Below, piece after piece: positions 7,341 to 15,126 of a stretch of DNA of 20,948 nucleotides. Origin of the DNA: a virus; IMG/VR virus record IMGVR_UViG_3300008266_001213, positions 1-20,948 of that record; one strand, written 5' to 3'. Position numbers and translations under genes: made by a program. The notes beneath the pieces are model-generated. The model was given only the letters and a program-made list of their open reading frames with translations, was not told the origin of the DNA and ran no database searches. Numbering within the stretch: position 1 is the stretch's first letter; each line of letters starts with the position of its first letter.

Positions 7341-7739
7341 TTAAAGTGTATATTCCCATGTTTGAGGTCTAAAACCCATTTTTCTAGCATTACGTTCCCA
7401 TCCACGTCTTGCAGATGTAAATGTAACTTTAGACTTACCGCCTTGTTTTGCTATTGCTTGTATTTCTTGAAATGCTTGGTGAAATAATGACTCATCATAC
7501 AATGTTGACCATGTGGCCCATACATGAAGAGCATTGCCTATTGGTTGAAGTACTACAAAACCTACTGCTTTATTGTCTACAATGCCTAAAAACAACATTG
7601 ATCTTTGCTCATAACAGTCACAATAAATGTCTTCTACTATCCATTCATTATGACCTTTTGCTCTTATTAACTCTAAACCGTGTTTAATGTAGTCCCAATG
7701 TTCTCTTAATTTATCTTTAGGTATGTAGTGTAATATCAT
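7341..7739 (-). CDS. GNAT-fold protein, T7 gp13-like internal virion protein
   Basis: This 132-residue protein has the C-terminal half of a GNAT acyltransferase fold: a beta strand AVGFVVLQP (58-66), an amphipathic helix (DESLFHQAFQEIQAIAKQ) and the closing GWERNARKMGFRPQTWEYTL (113-132), which matches GNAT motif B (helix then strand). The acetyl-CoA pyrophosphate loop (Q/RxxGxG/A) is not evident, so catalysis is doubtful. T7 gp13 and its relatives, which help internal virion assembly, belong to a GNAT-like group, and here the gene precedes the set of putative ejection proteins just as gp13 precedes gp14-16 in T7. Only AGG directly before the ATG serves as Shine-Dalgarno, so initiation looks weak. 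Confidence 0.75.
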   Translation of the reverse strand: MILHYIPKDKLREHWDYIKHGLELIRAKGHNEWIVEDIYCDCYEQRSMLFLGIVDNKAVGFVVLQPIGNALHVWATWSTLYDESLFHQAFQEIQAIAKQGGKSKVTFTSARRGWERNARKMGFRPQTWEYTL

Positions 7740-7751
7740 CCTAAAATTATA

Positions 7752-8570
7752 TCACGCTACGACTAAATACCTGTATGTCTTTGTAGTTAAAGTATTAGCT
7801 GGATGTGTGATAACTGCACTACCTTTAGTAGTAGAACTTATCCAAACACCGCCAAATAAATTAGAAGAATAACCATCACCAGATATATAGTCCATAGTTA
7901 TAATAACGCTAGGAATATTAGGTCTTGTAGGTGAAGTTAAACTAGTAAATGCTGTAATAGTCACGTTAGTACTTGTAGTACTCCATACGACTTCTATATA
8001 GTCATTAGCAGCTAATGTAGCAAAGTAATTAAGTGCAGCAATAACGTTATATGGGTCTGAAGCAGACTTTCTAGGTGCTAAACCAAAACGACTATTAGAA
8101 CTAGGTATATCAACACCATTTTTTCTAAACCACACGTCTACGTCTTGTGTTGCATTATCTAAACTAGATAGTTGAAGACTAAACTGTATATTGTAAATAC
8201 CAGAATATAGTACTTTTAAATGTGAATTACTTAATAACTCTATACCTTCTTGAAAGTCTGTAGTATCTAAGTCAATAGGATAAGCTGTATTAGCTAACGC
8301 AGCACTATGTGTTGTAGTATTTTGCCATGCACCATAAGGTAATGCAGTATTAGCAGCGTCTGCAGCAGTAGCAGTAGTTGCCATTAATAATACGACTGAG
8401 TTATAACCTATACGTTCATCATAGATAGTTGTAGTAGTAGCACCACCTGCTGCTAAAGTAATTTCTCCTGTGTTATTAGACTTACCTTCTACTAAATTGT
8501 TTACTACTTCTGAAACTTCTCTTGGCGTACCACCTTGCCAATTCAGTTTACGATACATGTCCCTAGACAT
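7752..8570 (-). CDS. C1q/TNF-like trimeric virion protein
   Basis: This 272-residue protein begins MSRDMYRKLNWQGGTPREVS, a short N-terminal module found on several phage tail or head-decorating proteins that probably anchors it to the virion. From about residue 85 to 225 the pattern (HLKVLYSGIYNIQFSLQLS, DVDVWFRKNGVDIP, ANDYIEVVWSTTST) matches the jelly-roll of C1q/TNF-like domains, which form trimers and often bind surface ligands. The C-terminus is a short beta stretch ending TYRYLVVA. The start ATG overlaps the stop of the gp10-like gene (TAATG) with a weak GGTGG upstream. A receptor-binding or decoration role is likely; the exact position on the particle is unknown. Confidence 0.7.
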   Translation of the reverse strand: MSRDMYRKLNWQGGTPREVSEVVNNLVEGKSNNTGEITLAAGGATTTTIYDERIGYNSVVLLMATTATAADAANTALPYGAWQNTTTHSAALANTAYPIDLDTTDFQEGIELLSNSHLKVLYSGIYNIQFSLQLSSLDNATQDVDVWFRKNGVDIPSSNSRFGLAPRKSASDPYNVIAALNYFATLAANDYIEVVWSTTSTNVTITAFTSLTSPTRPNIPSVIITMDYISGDGYSSNLFGGVWISSTTKGSAVITHPANTLTTKTYRYLVVA

Positions 8571-9991
8571 TATCTACCACCGCTTTGTGTATAGTCTACG
8601 TCTACAGAAATAGCATGTGTCCATGTGCCTGTAGGTGTCACTCTAATTCTGTGATAACGACCATAAGACCTTAATGGACATCTTCCATCTGAATTTTGTG
8701 TAACTGTAGGTTTATAATTAACTGCATCATCTAATTCTTTACGAGATGCAATGGCCATAGTCACAGCACCGTTATCAACTTGCGCTCTACCATTAGTGAC
8801 TACAGAGTTATATCCAAATTCCATTTCACCCACTACTATAGATGCTGTGGAGTTAGAACCAGTAAATGTAGCAATTTTAGCACCGTCTGCACCACCAAAT
8901 AAGAACTTACCACCTGACCAAACACGTGAGTCTAAAGATGCAGGAAGTGAGTCTATAGTGCCATAAGCATCTAAACCTTCTAATGTGATAGAGGATGACG
9001 CTAGAGATACAATATAGTCTACTGTAGTGTCAGCAGATGACCATTTTTTAATTAGCCAATTGTAAATAAGTAGTGATCTTCCACCGTTAGTATTAGGATA
9101 ATTCCATACTACAATATTACGAATTGGGTCAATAGCAGCACTAATAGTGTCTTGTTGTGCTAAAGCCATATTTTCGTAGAAGTATTCGTCTATTTTATCA
9201 TTACCAATGTTCATAACATTAGTACCGTCACACATATAAAAACCATCATCCGCTAGGAAATATGTATTAGGGCCATATTGTGTTACTGATCCTGGCGTAT
9301 TACATCCTAAATTACGTGAGATAGCGTCAAACTGGAAGAATAACGGTGAACCAATATATGACATACGGTAAATAGCACGTTCTAGTAGAACGATACCAAA
9401 TTCACCACCAGTAATACCTGTGATATTACCACCTTCGGCAATTATCTGATAGTCGGCTTGTGAAGCACCACCTGAAGTCCAGTCTGTTTCGTCATTAACA
9501 TCTGACCATTGTAGTTTATTAGGTGTGCCATTTATATTAGCAGCTACTACAAAGTCACGAACTACTGTAATGTATTTAGCTATAGGAGCTGTAGCAGATA
9601 CGTCTGCAAAAGCACTAGAAGCTCCTACGTACCATGCTTGTATTTTATCGTCATTATTAGAAGCTAATACAGCATTACCAAACTGTACAAAGCTCCAACG
9701 ATCTGCACTAGAATAACCACCTGACTTACTTACATCTACTAAACCTGCAGTAGCTGGGTTAAACTTAAATAATTTAGTTTGACCGCCTGCAAATAATACT
9801 GTGCTTAATTCAAATTTAGCAGCAGTTACGTTATTTAGGTTTTCACTTGCAGCAGTAGAATAGTCAGCAGATAAAGGAAATGGGCCATAACCAATAGTCA
9901 AAGGATAGACGTTATTGGCTTCTAGTAATACTCCAGTAGTCGTAGGTTGATCCGGCAACCATTCCGTAAACGCTATTCTTTGAGTAGCCAT
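8570..9991 (-). CDS. P22 gp10-like tail / packaged-DNA stabilisation protein
   Basis: This 473-residue protein opens with MATQRIAFTEWLPDQP and continues with repeated beta blades (TKLFKFNPATAGLVDV, DRWSFVQFGNAVLASNN, FVVAANINGTPNKLQWSD, GTNVMNIGNDKIDEYF). This is the propeller-like pattern of the P22 gp10 family, which closes the portal after packaging and forms the tail hub. SDVNDETDW and the NIVVWNYPN region are typical of this group. Near the C-terminus (336-358) is an LEGLDAYGTIDSLPASLD motif that also occurs twice in the repeat protein at 15127-16101. The start has AAGGA 7 bases upstream. It precedes the C1q-like gene with a one-base overlap. Confidence in the family is good, though the fold is inferred from pattern rather than alignment. 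Confidence 0.78.
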   Translation of the reverse strand: MATQRIAFTEWLPDQPTTTGVLLEANNVYPLTIGYGPFPLSADYSTAASENLNNVTAAKFELSTVLFAGGQTKLFKFNPATAGLVDVSKSGGYSSADRWSFVQFGNAVLASNNDDKIQAWYVGASSAFADVSATAPIAKYITVVRDFVVAANINGTPNKLQWSDVNDETDWTSGGASQADYQIIAEGGNITGITGGEFGIVLLERAIYRMSYIGSPLFFQFDAISRNLGCNTPGSVTQYGPNTYFLADDGFYMCDGTNVMNIGNDKIDEYFYENMALAQQDTISAAIDPIRNIVVWNYPNTNGGRSLLIYNWLIKKWSSADTTVDYIVSLASSSITLEGLDAYGTIDSLPASLDSRVWSGGKFLFGGADGAKIATFTGSNSTASIVVGEMEFGYNSVVTNGRAQVDNGAVTMAIASRKELDDAVNYKPTVTQNSDGRCPLRSYGRYHRIRVTPTGTWTHAISVDVDYTQSGGR

Positions 9992-10000
9992 TCATTTTCC

Positions 10001-10360
10001 TTAAACTGTTACTTCGTCCCAAGATGTTGTTTCTTCATTCCAAGTATATCTCTTACCGCCTGTAGGATAGTCTACAGGTGCTTTCCATTGTGCATTTTCA
10101 TTTAAAGTCCATGAAGCATAGGGTTGTGGTGGTATAAATGCGTCTAGCTCTGCATCGTATTTATAGCCAATACCTGCGTAGTTTTTACGAATGTTACCGT
10201 TGTATGAAGTTTGTTTCCAGCGACCACCAAGTAAGTTAGTGCAGAACTCAATGCCAATAGCTTCGTTCTCTACACCGTCTTGGTCGGCTGTGTCTTGGTT
10301 AGCAACTACAATTACTTGTGTTACTAAGTTCTCATCGTTTAATTGTGCAAAATGTGCCAT
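10001..10360 (-). CDS. Conserved small phage protein (tail-fibre associated)
   Basis: This 119-residue protein starts MAHFAQLNDENLVTQVIVV and contains EFCTNLLGG and WKQTSYNGNIRKNYAGIGY, then DAELDAFIPPQPYASW. This pattern is shared with short proteins found beside tail fibres in many aquatic myo- and podoviruses, including cyanophages. Its biochemical role is not established to my knowledge; a fibre chaperone or a small virion component are both possible. It has one of the best ribosome sites in the window (CAGGAGAAAAC before the ATG) and starts 11 bases after the adhesin stop, so high expression at the end of the fibre cluster is expected. Confidence 0.78.
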   Translation of the reverse strand: MAHFAQLNDENLVTQVIVVANQDTADQDGVENEAIGIEFCTNLLGGRWKQTSYNGNIRKNYAGIGYKYDAELDAFIPPQPYASWTLNENAQWKAPVDYPTGGKRYTWNEETTSWDEVTV

Positions 10361-10371
10361 GTTTTCTCCTG

Positions 10372-13300
10372 TTATCTTGCTAAAGCGTTTTTAAATGGGT
10401 TTTCTGCGAAGGCTGCGTAGATGTAAGTTCCACCTGAAGCATTTAAATATGAGTCTGTATTTCTTAACTTAAAACCATTAGATAAATAGTCTATGTCAAA
10501 ATTACTTTCTGTGTTTGCTGCTTGTGCTTGTAATTGTTTATTTGCAGATGGGTTTGCAGAATTATATCCATCTCTTTTTGAGTCACCAATTAACCATACA
10601 TTTGCAGCATCAGTTCTTTTTAACAATATATAACTTGGTCTAAACCCTGTATAAATAAACGGACCATCTGTAGAACCATTACCTGTGTAAGAACCAAACT
10701 TACTAAACCCTGCTATTTCTGCCCAGCAATAACCAACCATTGTAGAGCCGTTAGTGTTTAATGCGGCACTTGTTCCCACAGTAAATACAGTTGATGTTGG
10801 GCTTGTATTATTCCATGCAGTAACACTTGTTGATGTTGCATTTGTTAAGTCTAAAAATACGCGACCTGTATTGCCAATAGATTTATGATAAACTGACCAA
10901 TTATTTCCTGCTGCACTTCTTTCTTTAAATATCATCATAGCTGGTGCAACACCAAGACCATGACCTATAGTAGCACCATTTACTCCATTAGCAGTCCAAG
11001 ATACCACACTAAACCCAGCAGTTGCGTTTACAGATACAGTAGACGTAATAGAGCCTGAAGTGTTAGATGATGTTGAACCTTGACCAGCTTGCCATTGCCA
11101 ACCTACTTGAGTTCTACCAGCAGTATTATTAGTTCCACTATCACCAATGTTTAAAGTAAAGCCATTAGAGTTAAAGGTATTAATAAAGTTATCTGTTCCC
11201 TCTGCATTAGTAGCATTAGAATATAATGTTTTTGAACCTCCACGAACACTATCAACTAAATTATTCCATGTGCCAGCAGTATCTCTATTCTTTATCCATA
11301 CCAAGTCAGGTTTAAACTGACCAGCATTAACAATAACATTAGACGCTGCACCATTTTGTGTATATAGCGTTGCATCCATATACTTATTACCTTGCAATAT
11401 AGTAGGTGTAGGAAGGTTAAATGTGTTTAGTGCTACAAAGCCTGTAGGTGGTGTGTAAGAGAATGGGCGTTGTCCAAAGTTAATGTTAGAAACAATGTTT
11501 GCACTAGTGCTAGAAATACCTGATGAAACACCAATAGACCATAAACTAGAAGTTGATAAACCTGTAAAAGCTGTTCCTTGACTTGTATTATTTTTATAAA
11601 AAGTAACTGTTCCAGCGTCTGCATCAAAAGCAATACCTATAATATCATTATTAGTATATGAAGCACCATAAGCAGTTGCACTACCAGCATTATATTTATC
11701 ACCACCTTGATTGTATCCGTATGAATTTGTAGAGCTACCTAAATAAGAAGCAACTACACTTGTTGCATCTTCTGACCTACATAAACCTACCATACATCCG
11801 CTTAAACTTCCTGATGCTGTAGTAAATGTTACTTCTGCATACCATTTTCCACTTGGAACATAAATTGTAGATAAACGACTTCTGTTAGCCGCAGAAGTTG
11901 TCATGGTTAAGTTTGCATTAGACAATGTCATATTACCTGATGTTGTTGGGTCTAATGGGTCTAACACAGCATAATTAGCCACAGTCGCACTTGTATTAGT
12001 AGGCACGTCTGTCATAGCATCATACGTTGTGCCAGCAGTTAAGCTAATATTGTTAGTAGTCCAATTATTGCCATTAGGTGAACTGTCATAGCCTAATGTT
12101 GTAGTGGATGTTGTGTTGCCAAATGTTAGGTAATAACCGTTAGTTCCGTATGTTCCTTTATATAGGATAGGTTTCCATACACCATTAGCGTCATTATTCC
12201 CAAAGTAATAGGGTTCTAGTGCTTGACCGTCAATGAAGTTAATGTCAGCCATGTAGCCATCAAAAAACCTATCAGTAGAACTTGTAAGAAGAACTCCGCC
12301 TATTCTTGCTGGATAAGAAGGTGTGTTTATTAATATATTAGTATTTTGAGTTGGATATGTTGCTGATGAAAATGCAGTTACTTGGTTTCCATTAATATAC
12401 ATTTTCATTCTATCTGCAGCTGTTGCTTGAGTAGTATCTGCATTTATAACAACATGATACCAAGCTGAAGGGTCTCTAAATACTTGAGTGGTTGTAAGCC
12501 CTCCACCAGTTCCTAAATCAAAAATAAATGTGTATGTTCCGCTAAAAGTTTTCCATAATAATGATGGATTAACCCCAGCCGCTGCATTATCAGCACTTGC
12601 CCAAATAAATTTATCTACGCCTGTAGCAAAACTTCCTAATTTTACCCATGTAGATAAAGTAAATTTTTGTTGGCTTCCTGTAGCAGTAGGTGTTCTATTT
12701 AAGTATGCACTCGCACTACTTCTAAACCTTAAAGAGTTATTTAGGTTATTTGTTAATGGTGTTAAAGCACCTGTAGAAGTAAATGTGTGGATAGTATTAC
12801 CACCTGATGATGTGACTAGACCTCCATTAAATACTTGTGATCCAGCGTATGAGATGATAACGATACCAGAGCCACCTGACTGACCATTAACTGCAGTAGC
12901 TGGGTCACCTGCTGTTCCGCCTGCACCACCACCTGTGTTTGCAGTTCCTGGTGTATTACCTGTATTACTTGTTCCAGCACCACCATTACCGCCACCACCG
13001 CTACCTCCTGTGCCAGCTGTTCCTGATGAATAAGCACCTCCGCCTCCACCACCTGCGTAGAATGTAGCTGTGCCTGAAATGCTAGATGAAGTTCCTACAC
13101 CGCCACCACCGCCTGTAATTGTAACGGCTACTGAACCTGCAGCTCCTGAACCTCCGCCACCACCACCAGCGTTTACACCATTACCACCATTATTACCTTG
13201 TCCGCTTGTGCCAGTGCCTCCAGCTCTTGTGCCTTCACCACTACCACCACCGCCTGAACCACCATTAGCACCTGGTCCTGTAGAACCACCTCCACCACCG

Positions 13301-13788
13301 CCTCCTGTAGAAGTTAATGTCGTTAAGCCTGTTCCTGATAATACTGAATTACTGCCACTTGGTGCTACACCTGAAGTAGTGCCTCCTGCACCACCAGCAC
13401 CGACTGTGACAACATAGGTTGCACCTGAATAAATAGTTGTTGAGCCTGATAATAGTCCACCAGCACCTCCACCACCATTACCTGCATATCCGCCTAATTG
13501 TCTAGCACTACCACCACCACCAGCTACTACTAAATAACTAGCTGTAATAGGTGTAATAGGGCTTAATGTGCCTGAAGATGTGAATGTGTGTATTTGTTTA
13601 CCACCTGAAGTAGTAATTGTGCCACCTACGAATTTAGGTGTAACCTCCGCCTCCGCCACCGCCAAGATTAGCAGTTCCTGCTGTGCCTGAACCTGAACCG
13701 CTACCTGCTCCACCGCCACCAGAACCTCCGCTACCGCCTGTTCCAGCATTGGCTGAATATCCGCCTCCACCTCCGCCACCGCCAGCAT
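10372..13788 (-). CDS. Tail adhesin, long part: Gly-rich, LamG-like, SPRY-like and C-terminal fibre domains
   Basis: The open frame has 1138 codons, but its first 51 (an Ala/Val/Glu/Gln-rich stretch from an ATG at 13788 with no Shine-Dalgarno) are only the out-of-phase reading of the Gly-rich gene upstream. Credible protein begins at about 13635 (KFVGGTITTSGG). Numbering by this frame: linker module GG-[TL]-[IV]-T-x-SGG-xx-IHTFTS at 55-75 and again at 321-340; Gly-rich beta/polyglycine module 84-315; LamG/concanavalin-like domain about 350-535 (STWVKLGS, AWYHVVINAD, MKMYINGNQV); SPRY-like domain about 605-785 (GKWYAEVTF, YGYNQGGDKYN, DIIGIAFDADAGTVTFYKN); then a fibre tail about 800-1138 ending GGTYIYAAFAENPFKNALAR. 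The modules are typical of carbohydrate-binding phage adhesins. It most likely forms one 1335-residue protein with 13634-14380 through a +1 shift. Confidence 0.85.
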   Translation of the reverse strand: MLAVAEVEADIQPMLEQAVAEVLVAVEQVAVQVQAQQELLILAVAEAEVTPKFVGGTITTSGGKQIHTFTSSGTLSPITPITASYLVVAGGGGSARQLGGYAGNGGGGAGGLLSGSTTIYSGATYVVTVGAGGAGGTTSGVAPSGSNSVLSGTGLTTLTSTGGGGGGGSTGPGANGGSGGGGSGEGTRAGGTGTSGQGNNGGNGVNAGGGGGGSGAAGSVAVTITGGGGGVGTSSSISGTATFYAGGGGGGAYSSGTAGTGGSGGGGNGGAGTSNTGNTPGTANTGGGAGGTAGDPATAVNGQSGGSGIVIISYAGSQVFNGGLVTSSGGNTIHTFTSTGALTPLTNNLNNSLRFRSSASAYLNRTPTATGSQQKFTLSTWVKLGSFATGVDKFIWASADNAAAGVNPSLLWKTFSGTYTFIFDLGTGGGLTTTQVFRDPSAWYHVVINADTTQATAADRMKMYINGNQVTAFSSATYPTQNTNILINTPSYPARIGGVLLTSSTDRFFDGYMADINFIDGQALEPYYFGNNDANGVWKPILYKGTYGTNGYYLTFGNTTSTTTLGYDSSPNGNNWTTNNISLTAGTTYDAMTDVPTNTSATVANYAVLDPLDPTTSGNMTLSNANLTMTTSAANRSRLSTIYVPSGKWYAEVTFTTASGSLSGCMVGLCRSEDATSVVASYLGSSTNSYGYNQGGDKYNAGSATAYGASYTNNDIIGIAFDADAGTVTFYKNNTSQGTAFTGLSTSSLWSIGVSSGISSTSANIVSNINFGQRPFSYTPPTGFVALNTFNLPTPTILQGNKYMDATLYTQNGAASNVIVNAGQFKPDLVWIKNRDTAGTWNNLVDSVRGGSKTLYSNATNAEGTDNFINTFNSNGFTLNIGDSGTNNTAGRTQVGWQWQAGQGSTSSNTSGSITSTVSVNATAGFSVVSWTANGVNGATIGHGLGVAPAMMIFKERSAAGNNWSVYHKSIGNTGRVFLDLTNATSTSVTAWNNTSPTSTVFTVGTSAALNTNGSTMVGYCWAEIAGFSKFGSYTGNGSTDGPFIYTGFRPSYILLKRTDAANVWLIGDSKRDGYNSANPSANKQLQAQAANTESNFDIDYLSNGFKLRNTDSYLNASGGTYIYAAFAENPFKNALAR

Positions 13789-14290
13789 AAGTTACAGATG
13801 AACCTGATATAGAAGAAGCAGAACCATTACCACCATTACCTCCAACACCTGTGCCTGGAACAGGGCTACTACTAACTGAAGCATTTGTGCCTGCTGCACT
13901 TGCTCCACCGCCACCACCACCTGCTGTACTACCACTATTTGTTCCTGTACCACCATTATTTCCTTGGCCTACAGTTCCTGTTCCGCCAGTCCCATTTCCA
14001 CCAGAAGAGGAGCTACCTCCGCCGCCTGAACCTCCATTTGCGCCATTTACTTGTGAACTATCGCCACCACGACCACCGCCTGTTGAAGTTACTGTACTAA
14101 GACCTGTGCCAGATATAATTGAATTAGAACCTGATGTTGCTGTAGCTCCACCTGCACCTACAGAAATAGAGTATGTATTTAATGTAGATAATGTAAACGT
14201 AGAAGTTAAAAGACCACCACCACCGCCACCACCATGAGCATAAGATGAACCTCCTGTAGTTCCGCTACCACCACCACCTGCTACTACGAG
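12850..14290 (-). repeat. Duplicated Gly-rich coding modules (GGN-repeat DNA)
   Basis: Two related modules lie in tandem on the minus strand, at about 13640-14290 and 12850-13520. Each begins with a YLVVAGGGG motif and runs through GGN codons, appearing on the plus strand as dense CCACCACC/CCGCCTCC triplets. Shared landmarks are VTVGAGGA or ISVGAGGA, SGTGL-T-TSTGGG, GQGNNGG and TFYAGGGGGG or TYAGGGGGGG. The purine bias of the coding strand and the repetition make this tract prone to replication slippage, recombination and read-assembly error. Low-complexity proline-rich frames on the opposite strand are artefacts of it. Confidence 0.75.
13633..13648 (-). other. Candidate +1 ribosomal frameshift site (prfB-like)
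   Basis: On the minus strand the upstream frame reads GGA GGT TAC ACC TAA A. The sequence holds a Shine-Dalgarno-like GGAGGT (13643-13648), one codon, a P-site codon ACC and a TAA stop. Skipping the T at 13636 moves into the long downstream frame (AAA TTC GTA...). This is the same layout as the prfB +1 signal (AGGGGG, one codon, CUU, UGA). Against it, ACC re-pairs with CCT imperfectly (a first-position mismatch), and GGAGG is common here because the region encodes glycine. A natural or sequencing one-base deletion is the alternative. Confidence 0.5.
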
Positions 14291-14380
14291 ATAGTCAGAT
14301 ACTACTTTAGTTTTATCTGCGGCTGATAGAATACCATAAGCTCTTGCGGCTTGTACGGCTAGTCTTGACAATAATGACAT
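13634..14380 (-). CDS. Tail adhesin, N-terminal part: virion anchor and Gly-rich module
   Basis: This 248-codon ORF starts MSLLSRLAVQAARAYGILSA with TAGGA upstream, which looks like the genuine start of the adhesin: a short helical N-terminus (1-27) followed by DYLVVAGGGGSG (29-40). The rest is a glycine-rich module with GGG and GSGG runs, broken by beta-like TYSISVGAGGAT, STVTSTGGGRGG and SVTYAGGGGG. It ends abruptly in GGGGGGGYT and a TAA in the middle of the module. The equivalent module in the downstream frame is instead followed by an IHTFTS linker, which here occurs only after a +1 shift. It may be made both as a short 248-residue product and as the front of a 1335-residue fusion. Confidence 0.82.
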   Translation of the reverse strand: MSLLSRLAVQAARAYGILSAADKTKVVSDYLVVAGGGGSGTTGGSSYAHGGGGGGGLLTSTFTLSTLNTYSISVGAGGATATSGSNSIISGTGLSTVTSTGGGRGGDSSQVNGANGGSGGGGSSSSGGNGTGGTGTVGQGNNGGTGTNSGSTAGGGGGGASAAGTNASVSSSPVPGTGVGGNGGNGSASSISGSSVTYAGGGGGGGGYSANAGTGGSGGSGGGGAGSGSGSGTAGTANLGGGGGGGYT

Positions 14381-14389
14381 TGTTAATTC

Positions 14390-15112
14390 CTATTTGAATT
14401 GTGTTTGAGCTGCGAATACTGTAAATGTTGCTGAACCTGTCTTCACGATAGTATATGAGTAAGCGTCAATTCCTGAAGCATTACCGCTTGACCATGCTGT
14501 GCCACCTTGATATTTAGGTGTGACAGATGAACCGTCAATAGTGACTGCATTATTGTAATATGCAGTTGCACCTTGTGATACTAAAAATACAACTGTGATA
14601 GCTTCACCTGTAGCCATAGCTGTATCTAAAGATGTGCCACTTGATCCTCTGAAATTTACAGTCCAATTCGCACTTGCATTTGTTGTATAGTATAACACAG
14701 ACTGTGTAGTTACATCATAATTAATAGTGCCTGTGGCTGCAGTTGCAGATACTGTCACCACCTCTAAAGCGTTTGTAAATTTAGATGCTAATACTGAAGA
14801 TGTACCTGTAAATATTTGTTTAGGTGTAAATGTATTTGTACCTGTATAACTTGGAATGTCTGTGCCAATAGCAAGACCTAAAGCTGATCTAGCTGAAGAT
14901 GCTGTACCTGAACCTGTACCACCTGCTGTAAGAGGAATAGTGTCTCCACTTACACCTGACTGCAAGTCTTTAATTTGTGCCATTAGAGTTCTAATAGCAT
15001 TATTTATACCTGAAGGTGCGCATCCTTCATCAATATCAATACCTGCAATGTCTGTGTTTAAGTTTGCGCCAGCACTTGTTGAGTCGTACTGACTAATTTT
15101 ATCTTTTGCCAT
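14390..15112 (-). CDS. Tail-fibre-like protein with conserved virion-attachment N-terminus
   Basis: This 240-residue protein starts MAKDKISQYDSTSAGANLNT with GAGGT upstream. The N-terminal 60 residues (including IDIDEGCAPSGINNAIRTLM) are a widespread phage fibre attachment module. A TAGGTGSGTASSARSALGL linker typical of tail fibres follows (about 82-100). The C-terminal half (KFTNALEVVTVSATAATGTINYD to TFTVFAAQTQFK) is a beta-rich domain often seen at the end of aquatic phage fibre proteins. It lies directly upstream of the Gly-rich adhesin, 9 bases from its start, and the two probably form the fibre set of the virion. The ligand is unknown. Confidence 0.78.
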   Translation of the reverse strand: MAKDKISQYDSTSAGANLNTDIAGIDIDEGCAPSGINNAIRTLMAQIKDLQSGVSGDTIPLTAGGTGSGTASSARSALGLAIGTDIPSYTGTNTFTPKQIFTGTSSVLASKFTNALEVVTVSATAATGTINYDVTTQSVLYYTTNASANWTVNFRGSSGTSLDTAMATGEAITVVFLVSQGATAYYNNAVTIDGSSVTPKYQGGTAWSSGNASGIDAYSYTIVKTGSATFTVFAAQTQFK

Positions 15113-15126
15113 TTTTTACCTCGTAA

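Noticed and set aside
7331-7405. Extended N-terminus of the 376-residue virion protein (start at 7405)
   Set aside because: It overlaps the GNAT-like gene and lacks a ribosome site, whereas the ATG at 7330 has AAGGA at a proper distance.
12816-13052. 78-codon Val/Gln-rich minus-strand frame
   Set aside because: It is the out-of-phase reading of the Gly-rich module, like the first 51 codons of the long adhesin frame.
13070-14237. Long proline-rich open frames on the plus strand (13070-13417, 13851-14237, 13885-14100)
   Set aside because: They are the antisense reading of the glycine GGN codons of the adhesin. They have no ribosome sites, and all neighbouring genes run the other way.
12850-14290. 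Dense short repeats that could suggest a CRISPR array or minisatellite
   Set aside because: The repeats are triplet-phased and encode glycine within an open frame; there are no constant-length repeats with unique spacers.
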